Of a DNA stretch of 44,671 bases, positions 17,011 to 26,340 are shown one piece after another. The stretch comes from Verrucomicrobiales bacterium (GTDB lineage: Bacteria; Verrucomicrobiota; Verrucomicrobiia; Verrucomicrobiales; V1-33): NCBI GenBank assembly GCA_018003315.1, contig JAGNEJ010000033.1, positions 1-44,671 of the forward strand. The letters are read 5' to 3'. The position numbers were made by a program, and so were the translations under genes. Each line of letters opens with the position of its first letter. Position 1 is the stretch's first letter. Under the pieces are notes generated by a model. The model did not search any database. It worked only from the letters and a program-made list of their open reading frames with translations, and was not told the DNA's origin.

Positions 17011-18933
17011 ATGTGCGGCATTTTTGGCTTTTCCGGCTTTGAAGAACCCGGCCTTCTCGAAAAGATGGCCCGGACCATGAAGCACCGGGGGCCGGATGGT
17101 GAGGGATTTTACACCCAGCCCGGTTTCAGCATGGGCATGGTCCGGCTCAGCATCATCGACCTGGCCAGCGGCTGGCAGCCGATTTACAATGAAGACCGCT
17201 CCTGCGCGATCATCCTCAACGGAGAAATCTACAACTACAAGGAACTGCGCGCAGAACTGGAGGGCAAAGGGCACGTCTTTTCCACTCACAGCGACACGGA
17301 GACCATCCTCCACGGCTACGAGCAGTGGGGCATTGAAGGCGTATTGGGCAAGCTGAACGGGATGTTCGCGTTTTGCCTCCGCGACGAGCGAAATGGGGAA
17401 TTTTTCATCGGACGCGACCGCACCGGGCAGAAGCCGCTTTACTGGCATCGCGAGAACGGGCGGTTCCTGTTCGCCAGCGAGGCCAAAAGTCTCCTCCAGT
17501 CACAGCACGTCTCCGCCCAGCCCAACGTCCCCGCCATCGACGCCTACCTTTGCCTGCGCAACGTCCCGGAACCGCAGACGATGTTCGCCGGCATCCACAA
17601 GCTGCGCGCCGCCCACTACCTCCACGGAACGCGCGATGGCAGCATCGCCATCAAACGCTACTGGGACATCACCCTCAGCGATGGAAACTACAAGTCCGAT
17701 ACCGAATACTTCGAGGAATACGAAGCGCTGTGGAATGACGCTGTCAGCCTCCACATGCGCTCGGATGTCCCGGTGGGGGCCTACCTCAGCGGCGGCGTGG
17801 ACTCCTCGCTGGTGGTTGCCGGCATGATGCAGCACGCCAGCAGCATCAACACCTACAGCGTCGGTTTCGACTCCCCGATCGATGAAACGAAGGACGCCGC
17901 CGACACCGCAAAATTCCTGGGCACCAACCATCACGAAATCATCTGCCAGGCGGAAGATTTCAACCTGCTGCGAAAAATCGTCTGGCACATGGACCGTCCC
18001 GTGGGCGATGCCCTCATCATTGCCTTTTACAAATTGGCCGAAGGCGCCGCCAGAGATTTGAAAGTTGTCCTGGGTGGCGAGGGGGCGGACGAAATTTTCG
18101 CCGGTTATTCCTTTCAAAAAGTCATCCAGAAGGTCCACCGCGTGCAGCGGAAATTCGGCCCGCTGGGCGGCACCGCCCTGAAATATGGCGCCGCCACGGC
18201 CTTTCAGCTTACGCCCCACACCCTGCTCAACAAGTTCTTCGAATTCCCCGCCGATCTGGGCAGTCAGGGGAAAAAGCGCATTGTCGATTTCCTGAAAAAC
18301 TACGGCCGCCGCGACATGATGAAAAACTTTGTCGCCCTCCGGACCCTTTGGGCGCAGGACGAGCGGCGCAGCGTGTATTCCCCCGAATTCCAGCATCTGG
18401 CCACGGAAGCATGGGTGCCGCCGGTGCGGGATGCCAATGGTCCGTTCCTCGACTGTCTGCTGAAGCTCCAGTTCGACGAATGGCTGCAGGACTGGGCGCT
18501 GATTCGTCAGGATAAAAATACCATGGCGCATTCCCTGGAATACCGCCTGCCGTTCCTCGATCACCGGCTCATTGAACTGGCCTTCCGCATGCCTCCGCAT
18601 CTCAAACTGCAGAACATGGAGGACAAATGGATCGAACGCCGCCTCGCCGACAAGGTCTTCGCCAGGATGGAACGCAACCGTCCCGGCCACCGCCCGAAAA
18701 TTCCGTTTTTCCTCCCCTTGGAATTCTTCTTTGAGCATCCGGAGTTCAAAGCCCTGGTAGCCGAAACGCTCAGCGAATCCCAGCTTAAAAAGCGCGGCTA
18801 TTTCAACCCGGCTAAGGTGAAGGCCCTGGTGCAGAAAATGGAAACCCGCGAGTTCGTTTATTTGAAACAGGTGATGAGCCTGGTCATTCTGGAACTCTGG
18901 CACCGTGTCTTTGTGGACGGAGAAGGTGCTTGA
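17011..18933 (+). CDS. asnB: Asparagine synthase (glutamine-hydrolysing)
   Basis: 640 residues. It starts with MCGIFGF, so Cys2 is the N-terminal nucleophile of the class II glutaminase domain (about residues 2-210, with RGPDGEG and NGEIYN). The synthase domain begins near residue 240 with the PP-loop SGGVDSSLV and contains GGEGADEIFAGY. It converts aspartate, ATP and glutamine to asparagine. Length and domain order are normal for AsnB. Asparagine synthase-like proteins also modify surface glycans or peptides, and no dedicated partner is nearby, so simple asparagine synthesis is the first guess. No Shine-Dalgarno sequence precedes the ATG (CCATCCGATTGTTTC). Confidence 0.93.
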   Translation: MCGIFGFSGFEEPGLLEKMARTMKHRGPDGEGFYTQPGFSMGMVRLSIIDLASGWQPIYNEDRSCAIILNGEIYNYKELRAELEGKGHVFSTHSDTETILHGYEQWGIEGVLGKLNGMFAFCLRDERNGEFFIGRDRTGQKPLYWHRENGRFLFASEAKSLLQSQHVSAQPNVPAIDAYLCLRNVPEPQTMFAGIHKLRAAHYLHGTRDGSIAIKRYWDITLSDGNYKSDTEYFEEYEALWNDAVSLHMRSDVPVGAYLSGGVDSSLVVAGMMQHASSINTYSVGFDSPIDETKDAADTAKFLGTNHHEIICQAEDFNLLRKIVWHMDRPVGDALIIAFYKLAEGAARDLKVVLGGEGADEIFAGYSFQKVIQKVHRVQRKFGPLGGTALKYGAATAFQLTPHTLLNKFFEFPADLGSQGKKRIVDFLKNYGRRDMMKNFVALRTLWAQDERRSVYSPEFQHLATEAWVPPVRDANGPFLDCLLKLQFDEWLQDWALIRQDKNTMAHSLEYRLPFLDHRLIELAFRMPPHLKLQNMEDKWIERRLADKVFARMERNRPGHRPKIPFFLPLEFFFEHPEFKALVAETLSESQLKKRGYFNPAKVKALVQKMETREFVYLKQVMSLVILELWHRVFVDGEGA

Positions 18934-19723
18934 ACCCACGCGGATCCGCATGGCACGCCGAAGCGCCGCATCATTCCATGCTCAGGCCTGGACAGGCGGA
19001 TGCGTTCAATCGAATCCAATGCTTGGCGAGGGTCCCGGGACTCACCTCCTCAGGCGAGGAAGGTGTTCCACGAGCATGGCGCAAACTCGTGAGCCAACCG
19101 GTGCCAGCATTGGCCTGCCAAAGAAATGCTTCTCCAGCAGCAGCTACGCGGATCATCGAGCCCAAAAGCAATGCGGCTCCAAAAAGGGATGAGCGCTTCA
19201 CGACGGGAAACGGGCCGCTTCAGCCGCGAAGCGCAAGATTCATCAGCCATGCAGCCCCGGAGGTTCCGCAGGTCGGGCTCAACCGAGGAATGGATTCCCA
19301 CCGGCTGTGTCCCGCATAGTGCATTCACATTTTCCCTTTTGGTCCGCCTTCGCCTTCACGCTTTTGGGACAGGAATTTTCACTTGGGGTTTCAGCACGGG
19401 CGTCCTATCCAATCGATGGATCTGCGCCGTGCGGCCCGCCAGCTCCGGAATCATGATTGGTCCGGCCAATGCTGCTTCGTGAGGGACTTGATAGGCGTCA
19501 TCGCGACCCCATCAAGGTGGGCCGATTTCCCGCGAAATGTCATTTGCAGCCGGGTGCATTCCTCCACTTCGTGGCCTCTCCTGCCCTCCGTTCGCGCCCA
19601 TTTCCCACCATGCCAATGTCGAAGCGTCATGAAAGCTCCCTATCATATCGCGGGAGCACCGCACCAAAAATGGCCGGTGTCACTCGGAGTCTGAACATTG
19701 AACCTTGAAACAACGTGCGACGG
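18934..19723. other. Gene-poor intergenic region
   Basis: About 790 bp with no convincing gene. It holds a palindrome GCGGATCCGC just after asnB and several short open frames without family motifs. The best is a minus-strand frame at 18971-19201 that begins with a signal-peptide-like segment. No tRNA, rRNA or known ncRNA was recognised. Confidence 0.5.
18971..19201 (-). CDS. Possible small secreted protein or gene relic
   Basis: A 76-residue frame. MKRSSLFGAALLLGSM followed by VAAAGEA reads like a signal peptide with an AxA cleavage site. The rest (FLWQANAGTGWL...) faintly recalls the start of TraB/GumN proteins but then loses similarity, as a truncated or frameshifted relic would. Very uncertain; it could be chance. 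Confidence 0.2.
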   Translation of the reverse strand: MKRSSLFGAALLLGSMIRVAAAGEAFLWQANAGTGWLTSLRHARGTPSSPEEVSPGTLAKHWIRLNASACPGLSME

Positions 19724-21181
19724 ATGAATTTTCGATTGGTTTGCTTTCTGGTTCTGACGCCCCTGGGCGCGGCAGTGACGGGGGAGATTTCCCCGCTGTG
19801 GGGTCACCGTGGAGAGAAGTGGAATCCCGCGGGACGTCTGCCGGACGTGTCCTTCGCCGGGTATGCCTGCGGGGAACGCCCGATCCCGGAGCCGGAGGTG
19901 ACCGCCAACGTCAGGTCATTCGGGGCGAAAGGGGACGGCGCTGCGGATGACTCTGCGGCATTTGCCGAGGCCATCATGAAAACGGCGCGGGGTGTGGTCT
20001 TCATTCCTCCGGGGAAATACAAGCTCACCCGCATTCTGGAGATCAGCAAACCGGACATCGTCCTGCGTGGAGCGGGCCCGGACAAGACCATCCTTGTCTG
20101 CCCGGTTCCCCTGAATGAAATCCGTCCCAATTGGGGTGCGACCACCGGGGGCCGCCGCACTTCGAATTATTCCTGGTCTGGGGGCATGGTCTGGTTCAAA
20201 GGCAGGGGCCTGGGGAAAAAGCTCGGCAAAGTGGCCGCGCCGGCCAGGCGTGGCGATGTCAGGGTCGTTTTGTCAGAGTCGGCGGCTGCGGGGCTTTCAC
20301 CCGGAGGCTGGATCGAACTGCGGCAGATGGATGATGCCAGGAAATCCCTGGTGAGCCATCTTTACTCCGACGATCCCGGCGATGTCACAAAAATCGCGGC
20401 ATCGCGGCACCGGGAATCATTGATCGCACGGGTCAAGTCGGTGTCAGGACCGGCCATCACGCTCGACCGTCCGTTGCGCACCGACGTGCGCCTTGAATGG
20501 AATCCCGAAATCGCAACCTGGGAGCCGTCGGTGCGGGAATGTGGAATCGAATCGATTCGCTTTGAATTTCCCGCCCGCAGCTATGGCGGCCATTTCACGG
20601 AACTTGGCTTCAATGCCATTGCATTCCAGGACGTGGCGCACTGCTGGGCGCGCCGCATTGAACTGGTGAATGCCGACAGTGGCATTTTCGCCAGCGGGCG
20701 CTTCTGCACCCTGTCCGGCATCGTCAGCAGACTGGACGGGAGCACCGCAAACAAGGGGGACTTCGGCCACCACGGCATCACCCTCGGCGGCAGCGACAAT
20801 CTGCTTGCCGATTTCGATCTGCGCCAGCGCTTCATCCACGACATCACGGTTTCCGGCGGTTCTGGCAATGTGGCCCGGGCAGGACGCGGCTGGGATCTCT
20901 CCTTTGACCACCACAAACGCGCCCCGCATGACAATGTCTTCACCAACATCGACGCCGGTGAAGGCACGCGGCTCTGGCGCTCCGGCGGCGGCGACGCACT
21001 CGGACGTCATTGCGGCGCACGCGGCACCTTCTGGAACATCCGCTCCCAACGGGGCGGCCCTGCACCCGCCGGATTCGGCCCCGCCGACATGAATTTTCTT
21101 GGATTTGTTGGCGACCATGCCCCGGGCGTCTCCCCGCCTGACCTCTACCGCGCCCAGTTGGAGCGAAGGCTTGGGAAGTGA
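19724..21181 (+). CDS. Secreted right-handed beta-helix protein, pectate-lyase-3 type
   Basis: 485 residues with an N-terminal signal peptide (MNFRLVCFLVLTPLGAAVTG). The mature part contains NVRSFGAKGDGAADDSAAF, the signature start of the pectate lyase superfamily 3 / GH28-related beta-helix. It is followed by VVFIPPGKYKL and a series of short repeats with Asn/Gly turns. Such proteins bind or cleave polysaccharides; the substrate cannot be told. ATG 19724 was preferred over GTG 19715 because it begins the signal peptide directly. It is convergent with the pilus locus. Confidence 0.85.
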   Translation: MNFRLVCFLVLTPLGAAVTGEISPLWGHRGEKWNPAGRLPDVSFAGYACGERPIPEPEVTANVRSFGAKGDGAADDSAAFAEAIMKTARGVVFIPPGKYKLTRILEISKPDIVLRGAGPDKTILVCPVPLNEIRPNWGATTGGRRTSNYSWSGGMVWFKGRGLGKKLGKVAAPARRGDVRVVLSESAAAGLSPGGWIELRQMDDARKSLVSHLYSDDPGDVTKIAASRHRESLIARVKSVSGPAITLDRPLRTDVRLEWNPEIATWEPSVRECGIESIRFEFPARSYGGHFTELGFNAIAFQDVAHCWARRIELVNADSGIFASGRFCTLSGIVSRLDGSTANKGDFGHHGITLGGSDNLLADFDLRQRFIHDITVSGGSGNVARAGRGWDLSFDHHKRAPHDNVFTNIDAGEGTRLWRSGGGDALGRHCGARGTFWNIRSQRGGPAPAGFGPADMNFLGFVGDHAPGVSPPDLYRAQLERRLGK

Positions 21182-21264
21182 ACGCCCGCTGGACGGCGTG
21201 CCGTGTCCTCACCGACCTGCAAGGAAGCGGGACCACATGCGAACCGCCTCCGGGGAGGAAGCCT

Positions 21265-22515
21265 TCAGCGTTTGGCTCCGGCGGTGCCTTTCGCCTGCGG
21301 CAGCACGACGCGGCCCAGATTAAAGATGGGGCCGTAAATGGCGTAGATCAGAAAAGCGACCAGAACGCCCAGAATCACAATGGTGATCGGCTCGATGATC
21401 TTGTCGATTTGATTGCCGATGGTGTCGAGGTCATCCTCGTAGTCGTTGGCAATTTCGTCCAGCATGTCGGTGGAGGATCCTGTTTCCGCGGAGATTTCCA
21501 TGAGTCCGGAGATGGAGCGGCCTTCTGCGCCGAGCATGTGGGATTCCAGCAGGAAGGATTCGGGCAGTGCCAGTCCTTCCTCGGTGTGTTTCTGAACTCT
21601 GGCAAAGAATTCGCGGTAGATGACATTGGGGGCGCTTTCAGAGGTGATGCGCAGGGCGGTGGAGACCCGGACGTTGGCTTCCAGGAGCATGGCCAGACAC
21701 CGGAAACTGATCGCGGCAGCGCTTTTGCGCACGATGCCTCCGACGGTCGGCAGCTTCACCAAAAACCGCTGAACGGAGGGGATCGCCATGAGCCTGCCCC
21801 AGTTTTTGAACAGCAGCACCACTGCAGCAAAGGGGAAAACGAGCACCCAGGGCGCATGGATGAGCAGGGAGGAGAGCTTCATCATGACCACCGTGGCGAA
21901 AGGGAGTTCCGCCTTGAACTGGCCGTAAAGCTGGGAAACGGCCGGCACCAGGGTAAAGCTCATGATGATGATGACCGCCAGCCCGATGAACAGGACGATG
22001 CCAGGATAGATCATTCCGCTCTTGAGCTTCTTGAGAATGCGCAGGGTTTTGCGCTGCCCTTTGGCGATGCGGCTGCAGACTTCCGGGAGCTGGCCGGCCT
22101 CTTCGCCGGCCCGAACCAGTGCCAGCATGGCGTCGCCAAAAAGGTCGTGGTGCCGGGCCATGGCGTCCGAGACTTTTTCCCCCTGGGCGATCTGGGCCGA
22201 AATATCGGCAATGACGCCCTTGTAGCGCGGAGACTTCACCCGGTTGGCCTGGAGTTCGAAACTCTTGATGGTGGAAATGTTCCGTTCCAGACAACGCCCG
22301 ACTCCGGCGAACAGCGCCACCCGGTCACCCAGCGACGGTTTGGCGACGCTGATGCGGTGAATGGTCTCGTCGAGTCCCTCGATGCTTTGCACCTTGGCGG
22401 CTTCATTGGCGGCTCGCCCCGAGCCGACAACGGCCTTCGTGTCGTCATCCGTATCCACGAGGACGAGCGAGCTGCGCTTGGTGTTCAGATTCGTGAGGGT
22501 GACTTTTTTCAACAT
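21265..22515 (-). CDS. Type II secretion / type IV pilus inner-membrane platform protein (GspF/PilC)
   Basis: 416 residues. Two repeated GspF domains (about residues 65-190 and 270-395) carry the family patterns LGDRVALFAGVGRCLE and AISFRCLAMLLEANV. Three transmembrane segments are visible, near 165-195, 215-235 and 375-400. The protein organises the inner-membrane platform that interacts with the assembly ATPase and the PilM/N/O complex. It is the last gene of the nine-gene minus-strand locus, 29 bp after a prepilin gene. It begins MLKKVTLTN without the long N-terminal domain seen in some PilC proteins. Confidence 0.93.
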   Translation of the reverse strand: MLKKVTLTNLNTKRSSLVLVDTDDDTKAVVGSGRAANEAAKVQSIEGLDETIHRISVAKPSLGDRVALFAGVGRCLERNISTIKSFELQANRVKSPRYKGVIADISAQIAQGEKVSDAMARHHDLFGDAMLALVRAGEEAGQLPEVCSRIAKGQRKTLRILKKLKSGMIYPGIVLFIGLAVIIIMSFTLVPAVSQLYGQFKAELPFATVVMMKLSSLLIHAPWVLVFPFAAVVLLFKNWGRLMAIPSVQRFLVKLPTVGGIVRKSAAAISFRCLAMLLEANVRVSTALRITSESAPNVIYREFFARVQKHTEEGLALPESFLLESHMLGAEGRSISGLMEISAETGSSTDMLDEIANDYEDDLDTIGNQIDKIIEPITIVILGVLVAFLIYAIYGPIFNLGRVVLPQAKGTAGAKR

Positions 22516-22544
22516 GACTGGAAAACGAATGACAGCCGGGGCAA

Positions 22545-23015
22545 CTACCGGGTGCGGTAAATGGTCAGGGAATGGGTACGGGATGGGCGGGAAGTGCTCC
22601 CGGCGGGCGGAGCGCCGCCGGTCCAGTAGCCGGTGTTGCTGGCGGCGTTGCTTGACGGCTCCGTGCCATAAAGCGTGGCGGTGATCGTCTGTCCGGTCAC
22701 CGCCCCGATTCCGGTGAGCGTGGTGTCCGCACTGGTCCAGGCAAGACTCACGCTGTCGTCAGGCGGGAGTACAGCGGTGATCTCTCCTGGGTTCAGCCCC
22801 AGTTGATAGAGGCGGGCGGCGTTTTCCTGAAAATTGAGCCCGCGGCTGATGCGGTGGTTCATTTCCTCCTGCGTGACCATGGCCATGCTCATGAGACAGG
22901 CCGCGCTGATCCCCATCATGAGGATGCTGGAGGCCACCAGCAGTTCGACCAGGGTGTAGCCCTGGACGGAGCGGCGGCGACGCCTGGACGGGGCGTATTT
23001 GCTAGAGCGATCCAT
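22545..23015 (-). CDS. Minor pseudopilin with prepilin signal
   Basis: 156 residues. A basic leader (RRRRRSVQG) is cut before YTLVELLVASSILMMGISA, a class III prepilin signal with Glu at mature position 5. The remaining ~110 residues form a small globular domain with a Ser/Thr/Ala-rich composition. This is a PilV/GspI-like minor pilin by position and size; the exact class is not certain. The start overlaps the end of the upstream gene by 14 bp, showing tight coupling. Confidence 0.85.
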   Translation of the reverse strand: MDRSSKYAPSRRRRRSVQGYTLVELLVASSILMMGISAACLMSMAMVTQEEMNHRISRGLNFQENAARLYQLGLNPGEITAVLPPDDSVSLAWTSADTTLTGIGAVTGQTITATLYGTEPSSNAASNTGYWTGGAPPAGSTSRPSRTHSLTIYRTR

Positions 23016-24492
23016 TGTCGAGATTCAAGTGATTTTCCACCCAGGCCAGACGGGGAGCGAGACGGTTGAGGCGGCGAGGATCCGGCTCTGGCAGCAGTCT
23101 GAGACTGGCTCCGGTTGCGGATGGTGCGGCGACGCTGCCGTCGGTTTCGATGCCGCCCGTGAGCGTGATGATGCCCGGGCCGCCGAGGGCGGTGAAGGCC
23201 AGCGGAGTGTTTTCCGCAACCACCATCAGACGCCACACGGGCGCCTGGTTGGACTGGGGAAAAACACAGGAAACAACGCTGCCGTAGGCCTTCGGCGACT
23301 GGCTTGCAGGCGGCACTTTTTTGATACCCATGATGAACCGCCGCTTGTTGTAAATTTCCTGACACCGGACTTCCGTCAGACTCCGCGAAGTGACGCCGCC
23401 GGTTTCTACATAACAGAAGCCGACCGCACCCAGCGGATCTGCAATGGTGGCATCTGCCGCGCTCCTCTGACCGGTCAGGATGATTTTCGCAACGTGATTT
23501 TCGGCAATGATGTTCGGGAGCAGCGGCTCGGACAGATTGATGGTGAGGGTGCCGGTGGTTTTGTCAAAGGCGACGCCGCGTTCGCCGCCGGTTTTGGTTG
23601 TATCCACCGTCAGGTAGGGACCAGTCTGCACCTTGGACTTGAAGCTGTTGCCGCCATTGGCGGGGGAATCGATGACGTCCAGGCGTCCGGCAGTGTCCAG
23701 GGCCCCCGCGATGCTTCCTCCGCTTAAGATCGGAAGCGGGAGATTGCCAGGGAGGATGACCGCATTGGTCTGCGAGTCACGCGAGACCGGAAGCGTGCTG
23801 CTCCCCGCAGGCTGCACCGGGGGAAAGGCAACTTGAGTGGCCCGGGCGGTAGTGCTGAGGGCATCGCTCAATGGGGAAAAATACACGGCGCGGCCTCCGA
23901 CCAAATCGAGGCTGCCACTGATGGTGATCTTGGGAAGCGGCGTGGAATTGACCGTGGTGGGGCGGTGAACCACGAGGAGATCGCCGCTGGTCAGCGGGGA
24001 CCGGCTGTTGATTTCAAGCGTGAAGTCGGCTGCTCCAGTGCCGACTGCCACTGGAGCGGGATACGCATCGGAAACGGAATATGGCAGGGAGACGGCAAGC
24101 TGTTTTCCGTAGGGATAGCCATTGGATGCGGGGGAAATGGGATTGTAGCCGACCGGGAAGGTGGTGGATTCCATGGCATAGCCAGACCAGGATGTGACGG
24201 AAAAGCCGCCATTGAGGAGTCCGGTCGGCAGCCCCGGCAACGGCGCATTCAGGGCAGCGCCAGCATTGCTGGGGATGACCCCGGCGTAACCATACTGGCG
24301 GGCGATCTGGCGTCCGTTCTCCACGGCCAGGCGCCGCTGGGTTCCCGCGAGGGCCTGCTCAACAAACTGGGTGCGCTGCCCGAGCAGCATCGCCCATGCC
24401 GCAAACCCAACGGCAGCACCGGCGGTGATGACCAGTGCCAGAACCAGCACTCCACCGCAGGAGCGCCGACGGCTGGATGAATGAATCCTCAT
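23002..24492 (-). CDS. PilX/GspK-like minor pilin-associated protein
   Basis: 496 residues. The N-terminus SSRRRSCGGVLVLALVITAG, followed by a hydrophobic helix to residue ~37, resembles PilX/GspK-type prepilins, which often lack the Glu at mature position 5, as here. A long extracytoplasmic beta-rich domain follows. GspK-like proteins form the tip complex of the pseudopilus with GspI/J. Its place between two prepilin genes supports this. No domain beyond the N-terminus was recognised. Confidence 0.7.
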   Translation of the reverse strand: MRIHSSSRRRSCGGVLVLALVITAGAAVGFAAWAMLLGQRTQFVEQALAGTQRRLAVENGRQIARQYGYAGVIPSNAGAALNAPLPGLPTGLLNGGFSVTSWSGYAMESTTFPVGYNPISPASNGYPYGKQLAVSLPYSVSDAYPAPVAVGTGAADFTLEINSRSPLTSGDLLVVHRPTTVNSTPLPKITISGSLDLVGGRAVYFSPLSDALSTTARATQVAFPPVQPAGSSTLPVSRDSQTNAVILPGNLPLPILSGGSIAGALDTAGRLDVIDSPANGGNSFKSKVQTGPYLTVDTTKTGGERGVAFDKTTGTLTINLSEPLLPNIIAENHVAKIILTGQRSAADATIADPLGAVGFCYVETGGVTSRSLTEVRCQEIYNKRRFIMGIKKVPPASQSPKAYGSVVSCVFPQSNQAPVWRLMVVAENTPLAFTALGGPGIITLTGGIETDGSVAAPSATGASLRLLPEPDPRRLNRLAPRLAWVENHLNLDNGSL

Positions 24493-24507
24493 GGGGGAAC
24501 GGGGCGG

Positions 24508-25602
24508 CTAGAGTGAGGGGAACATGGGAATGACAAAGGACCATCCAGTCTGGTTTTCGTGCTGCCGGTAGTGGTTCCGCGGATCGTTGACGGGAAGGGT
24601 TCCAACCGGACTGCCGGCGAGGCGCGGCTGCGCCGGATCCGGCCACCACACAAGATAAAAGGGGCGGTTGTCCGCCTTTTTGAAGGCGTCAACCGCGGTG
24701 CCTTCGGCCACGCTGCTGCGAACCCGGCGTTCAAAGCAGGCGAAGAGCGGACCGAACTGAGAGGCCGCAGGAATGGAACCGCTGGCCGACAGTCCGACGC
24801 CTCCGTAAAACACGTCATACATGTGGGTCAACTGCGTGCCATAGTACCGTTTTACACTGGCATAAACCCCAGGATTTGGAGTGGAGACGTCCAGCAGGTC
24901 AATGTCATACACGGCCCGGACGACGAGTTTGTCGATCTGATCCGTAGCCTGCAAAATGAAGATGGAGCCGTTTGGAGAACTGGCAGAGGGAACCCCCCGG
25001 TAGGCTTGGCTGAGAAACGGAAACGGATCGGAAGTTGAATCCGGGTAGAGTCCGGCCAGCAGGGAAAGAAAGGCGTTCGGGTGGTCCAAAGCGGAACCCG
25101 GCCCGGTAAACGGAATTTTCGGGGCCATTGCCGATGTGCCCACGGTGGTTTCAGGCGGGTGGATGTAGTTGACGTTGCGGATTTTGTCCGTCGCGGCAGA
25201 AGCCGGATTGACCGCGATGGCGCCCCGCGGCAGGCAAAACACCGCAGACGCCGCAGCAACGTCTTCCAGAAACACATTCCGCAGCACCTCGGCCTGGGCG
25301 GTCACTCCGTAGTTCGGTGCGGAATAGGTGTCCAGTGCACCGCCGGCCATCTGGTAAAACGCATTGGTGATGGCGCTGCCCACTTCGATGCGCTGAAAGG
25401 TGGTGGCACGGTTTTGGTGGATGCCAATGGTGCGGAAGGCAATGGCACCCGTCGTAAAGACCGCCGCAGCCAGGCCTCCAACCACCACCAGTTCCGTCAA
25501 CGAAAAGCCGCCACGGCGCCGGGAGCGTCCCGGGACTTCACCCGCTCCAATCCGCCCAAGCGGACGGGCACGACACGGGGTGGTGGGCGGCGCTGAGGTC
25601 AT
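24508..25602 (-). CDS. Pseudopilin with long leader
   Basis: 364 residues. A long basic leader of about 33 residues ends in RRRGG, followed by FSLTELVVVGGLAAAVFTTG, a prepilin signal with Glu5. The large C-terminal domain (~310 residues) is unlike major pilins and suits a GspJ/PilW-like minor pilin. The gene lies 15 bp before the PilX/GspK-like gene and 6 bp after the PilP-like gene. Confidence 0.8.
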   Translation of the reverse strand: MTSAPPTTPCRARPLGRIGAGEVPGRSRRRGGFSLTELVVVGGLAAAVFTTGAIAFRTIGIHQNRATTFQRIEVGSAITNAFYQMAGGALDTYSAPNYGVTAQAEVLRNVFLEDVAAASAVFCLPRGAIAVNPASAATDKIRNVNYIHPPETTVGTSAMAPKIPFTGPGSALDHPNAFLSLLAGLYPDSTSDPFPFLSQAYRGVPSASSPNGSIFILQATDQIDKLVVRAVYDIDLLDVSTPNPGVYASVKRYYGTQLTHMYDVFYGGVGLSASGSIPAASQFGPLFACFERRVRSSVAEGTAVDAFKKADNRPFYLVWWPDPAQPRLAGSPVGTLPVNDPRNHYRQHENQTGWSFVIPMFPSL

Positions 25603-25608
25603 CGCGGC

Positions 25609-26340
25609 TTACTTTTTGAGGGGATTGGACCGCTCCGGAGCGGCGGGGAAGGGGGATGGCGGCGCAGGGAGTTCGATTGGATCTTCCGTCTCTGCTGCGG
25701 TGGCGGACGCCGCACGCGGGTCCGACGCAGCGCGAGGAGCTTCCGCCTTCAGATATTCACCGCCGGTCGTCCTGGGCACCAAGAACTGGCTGGCCGTCAG
25801 ATCCCCTTTGTCGCCGTAGGAGCGCACCATCTCCCGGATGCGCGCTTGATTCAGTTTGATGGGGCGCACGATTTTTCGCGGTGTCACCGAAGCCTGATCC
25901 TCCACCCATGAGATTTCCACCTTGTCCGCCTTGATGCTGCTGATGCGGAGCAGCACCGTTTGATCCGGAAGCAGCGGCGGGAGCCGGTCCCCCTCGTGCA
26001 GCAGGGCACCGGCAAAGAGCACGCCCTGACGACCGTCGCTGTTGCTGATGCGTCCGCTCAATGGCAGTTTGGCGATCACTGCCCGCAGCCGGGCATCCTC
26101 GCTCTCGGCGTCCTCCGCGAGAGGGGAACTCCCGTGGGAAGACCGCTCTGCAAAGGGATTGCGCTCCGTTTTACCAAGCACTTCCGCGGATTTCTCCTCC
26201 GGAAGGGGGCCCAGGGCGCGGATATCCCGTTCGGCAATCTTGATTTCAGCATCCTGGGCCGGCGTCAGGCCGGAGGCGCAGGCGAGCACAAGGCATACCA
26301 GCATGTTTTGTTGCATGACGCTGCGTGTGGTTGGATTCAT
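25609..26340 (-). CDS. PilP/GspC-like periplasmic protein
   Basis: 243 residues with an N-terminal signal peptide (MQQNMLVCLVLACASGLTPA). A proline/charged linker contains the RNPF motif (TERNPFAER) typical of PilP before its secretin-binding domain. A small beta-rich domain follows (about 85-150, SGRISNSDGRQGVLFAGALL...), and then a Pro/Ala-rich tail. PilP links the PilN/O inner-membrane complex to the secretin. The start overlaps the PilO-like stop (ATGA). The assignment rests on motif and gene order. Confidence 0.65.
   Translation of the reverse strand: MNPTTRSVMQQNMLVCLVLACASGLTPAQDAEIKIAERDIRALGPLPEEKSAEVLGKTERNPFAERSSHGSSPLAEDAESEDARLRAVIAKLPLSGRISNSDGRQGVLFAGALLHEGDRLPPLLPDQTVLLRISSIKADKVEISWVEDQASVTPRKIVRPIKLNQARIREMVRSYGDKGDLTASQFLVPRTTGGEYLKAEAPRAASDPRAASATAAETEDPIELPAPPSPFPAAPERSNPLKK

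Noticed and set aside
17500-18951. Long minus-strand frame opposite asnB
   Set aside because: A mirror of asnB codon structure; no independent motif or start context.
22545-25602. Verru_Chthon cassette genes
   Set aside because: The prepilin-type genes here are linked to PilM/N/O/P, PilT and GspF in a pilus locus, and their sizes and order do not match the four-gene Verru_Chthon cassette.
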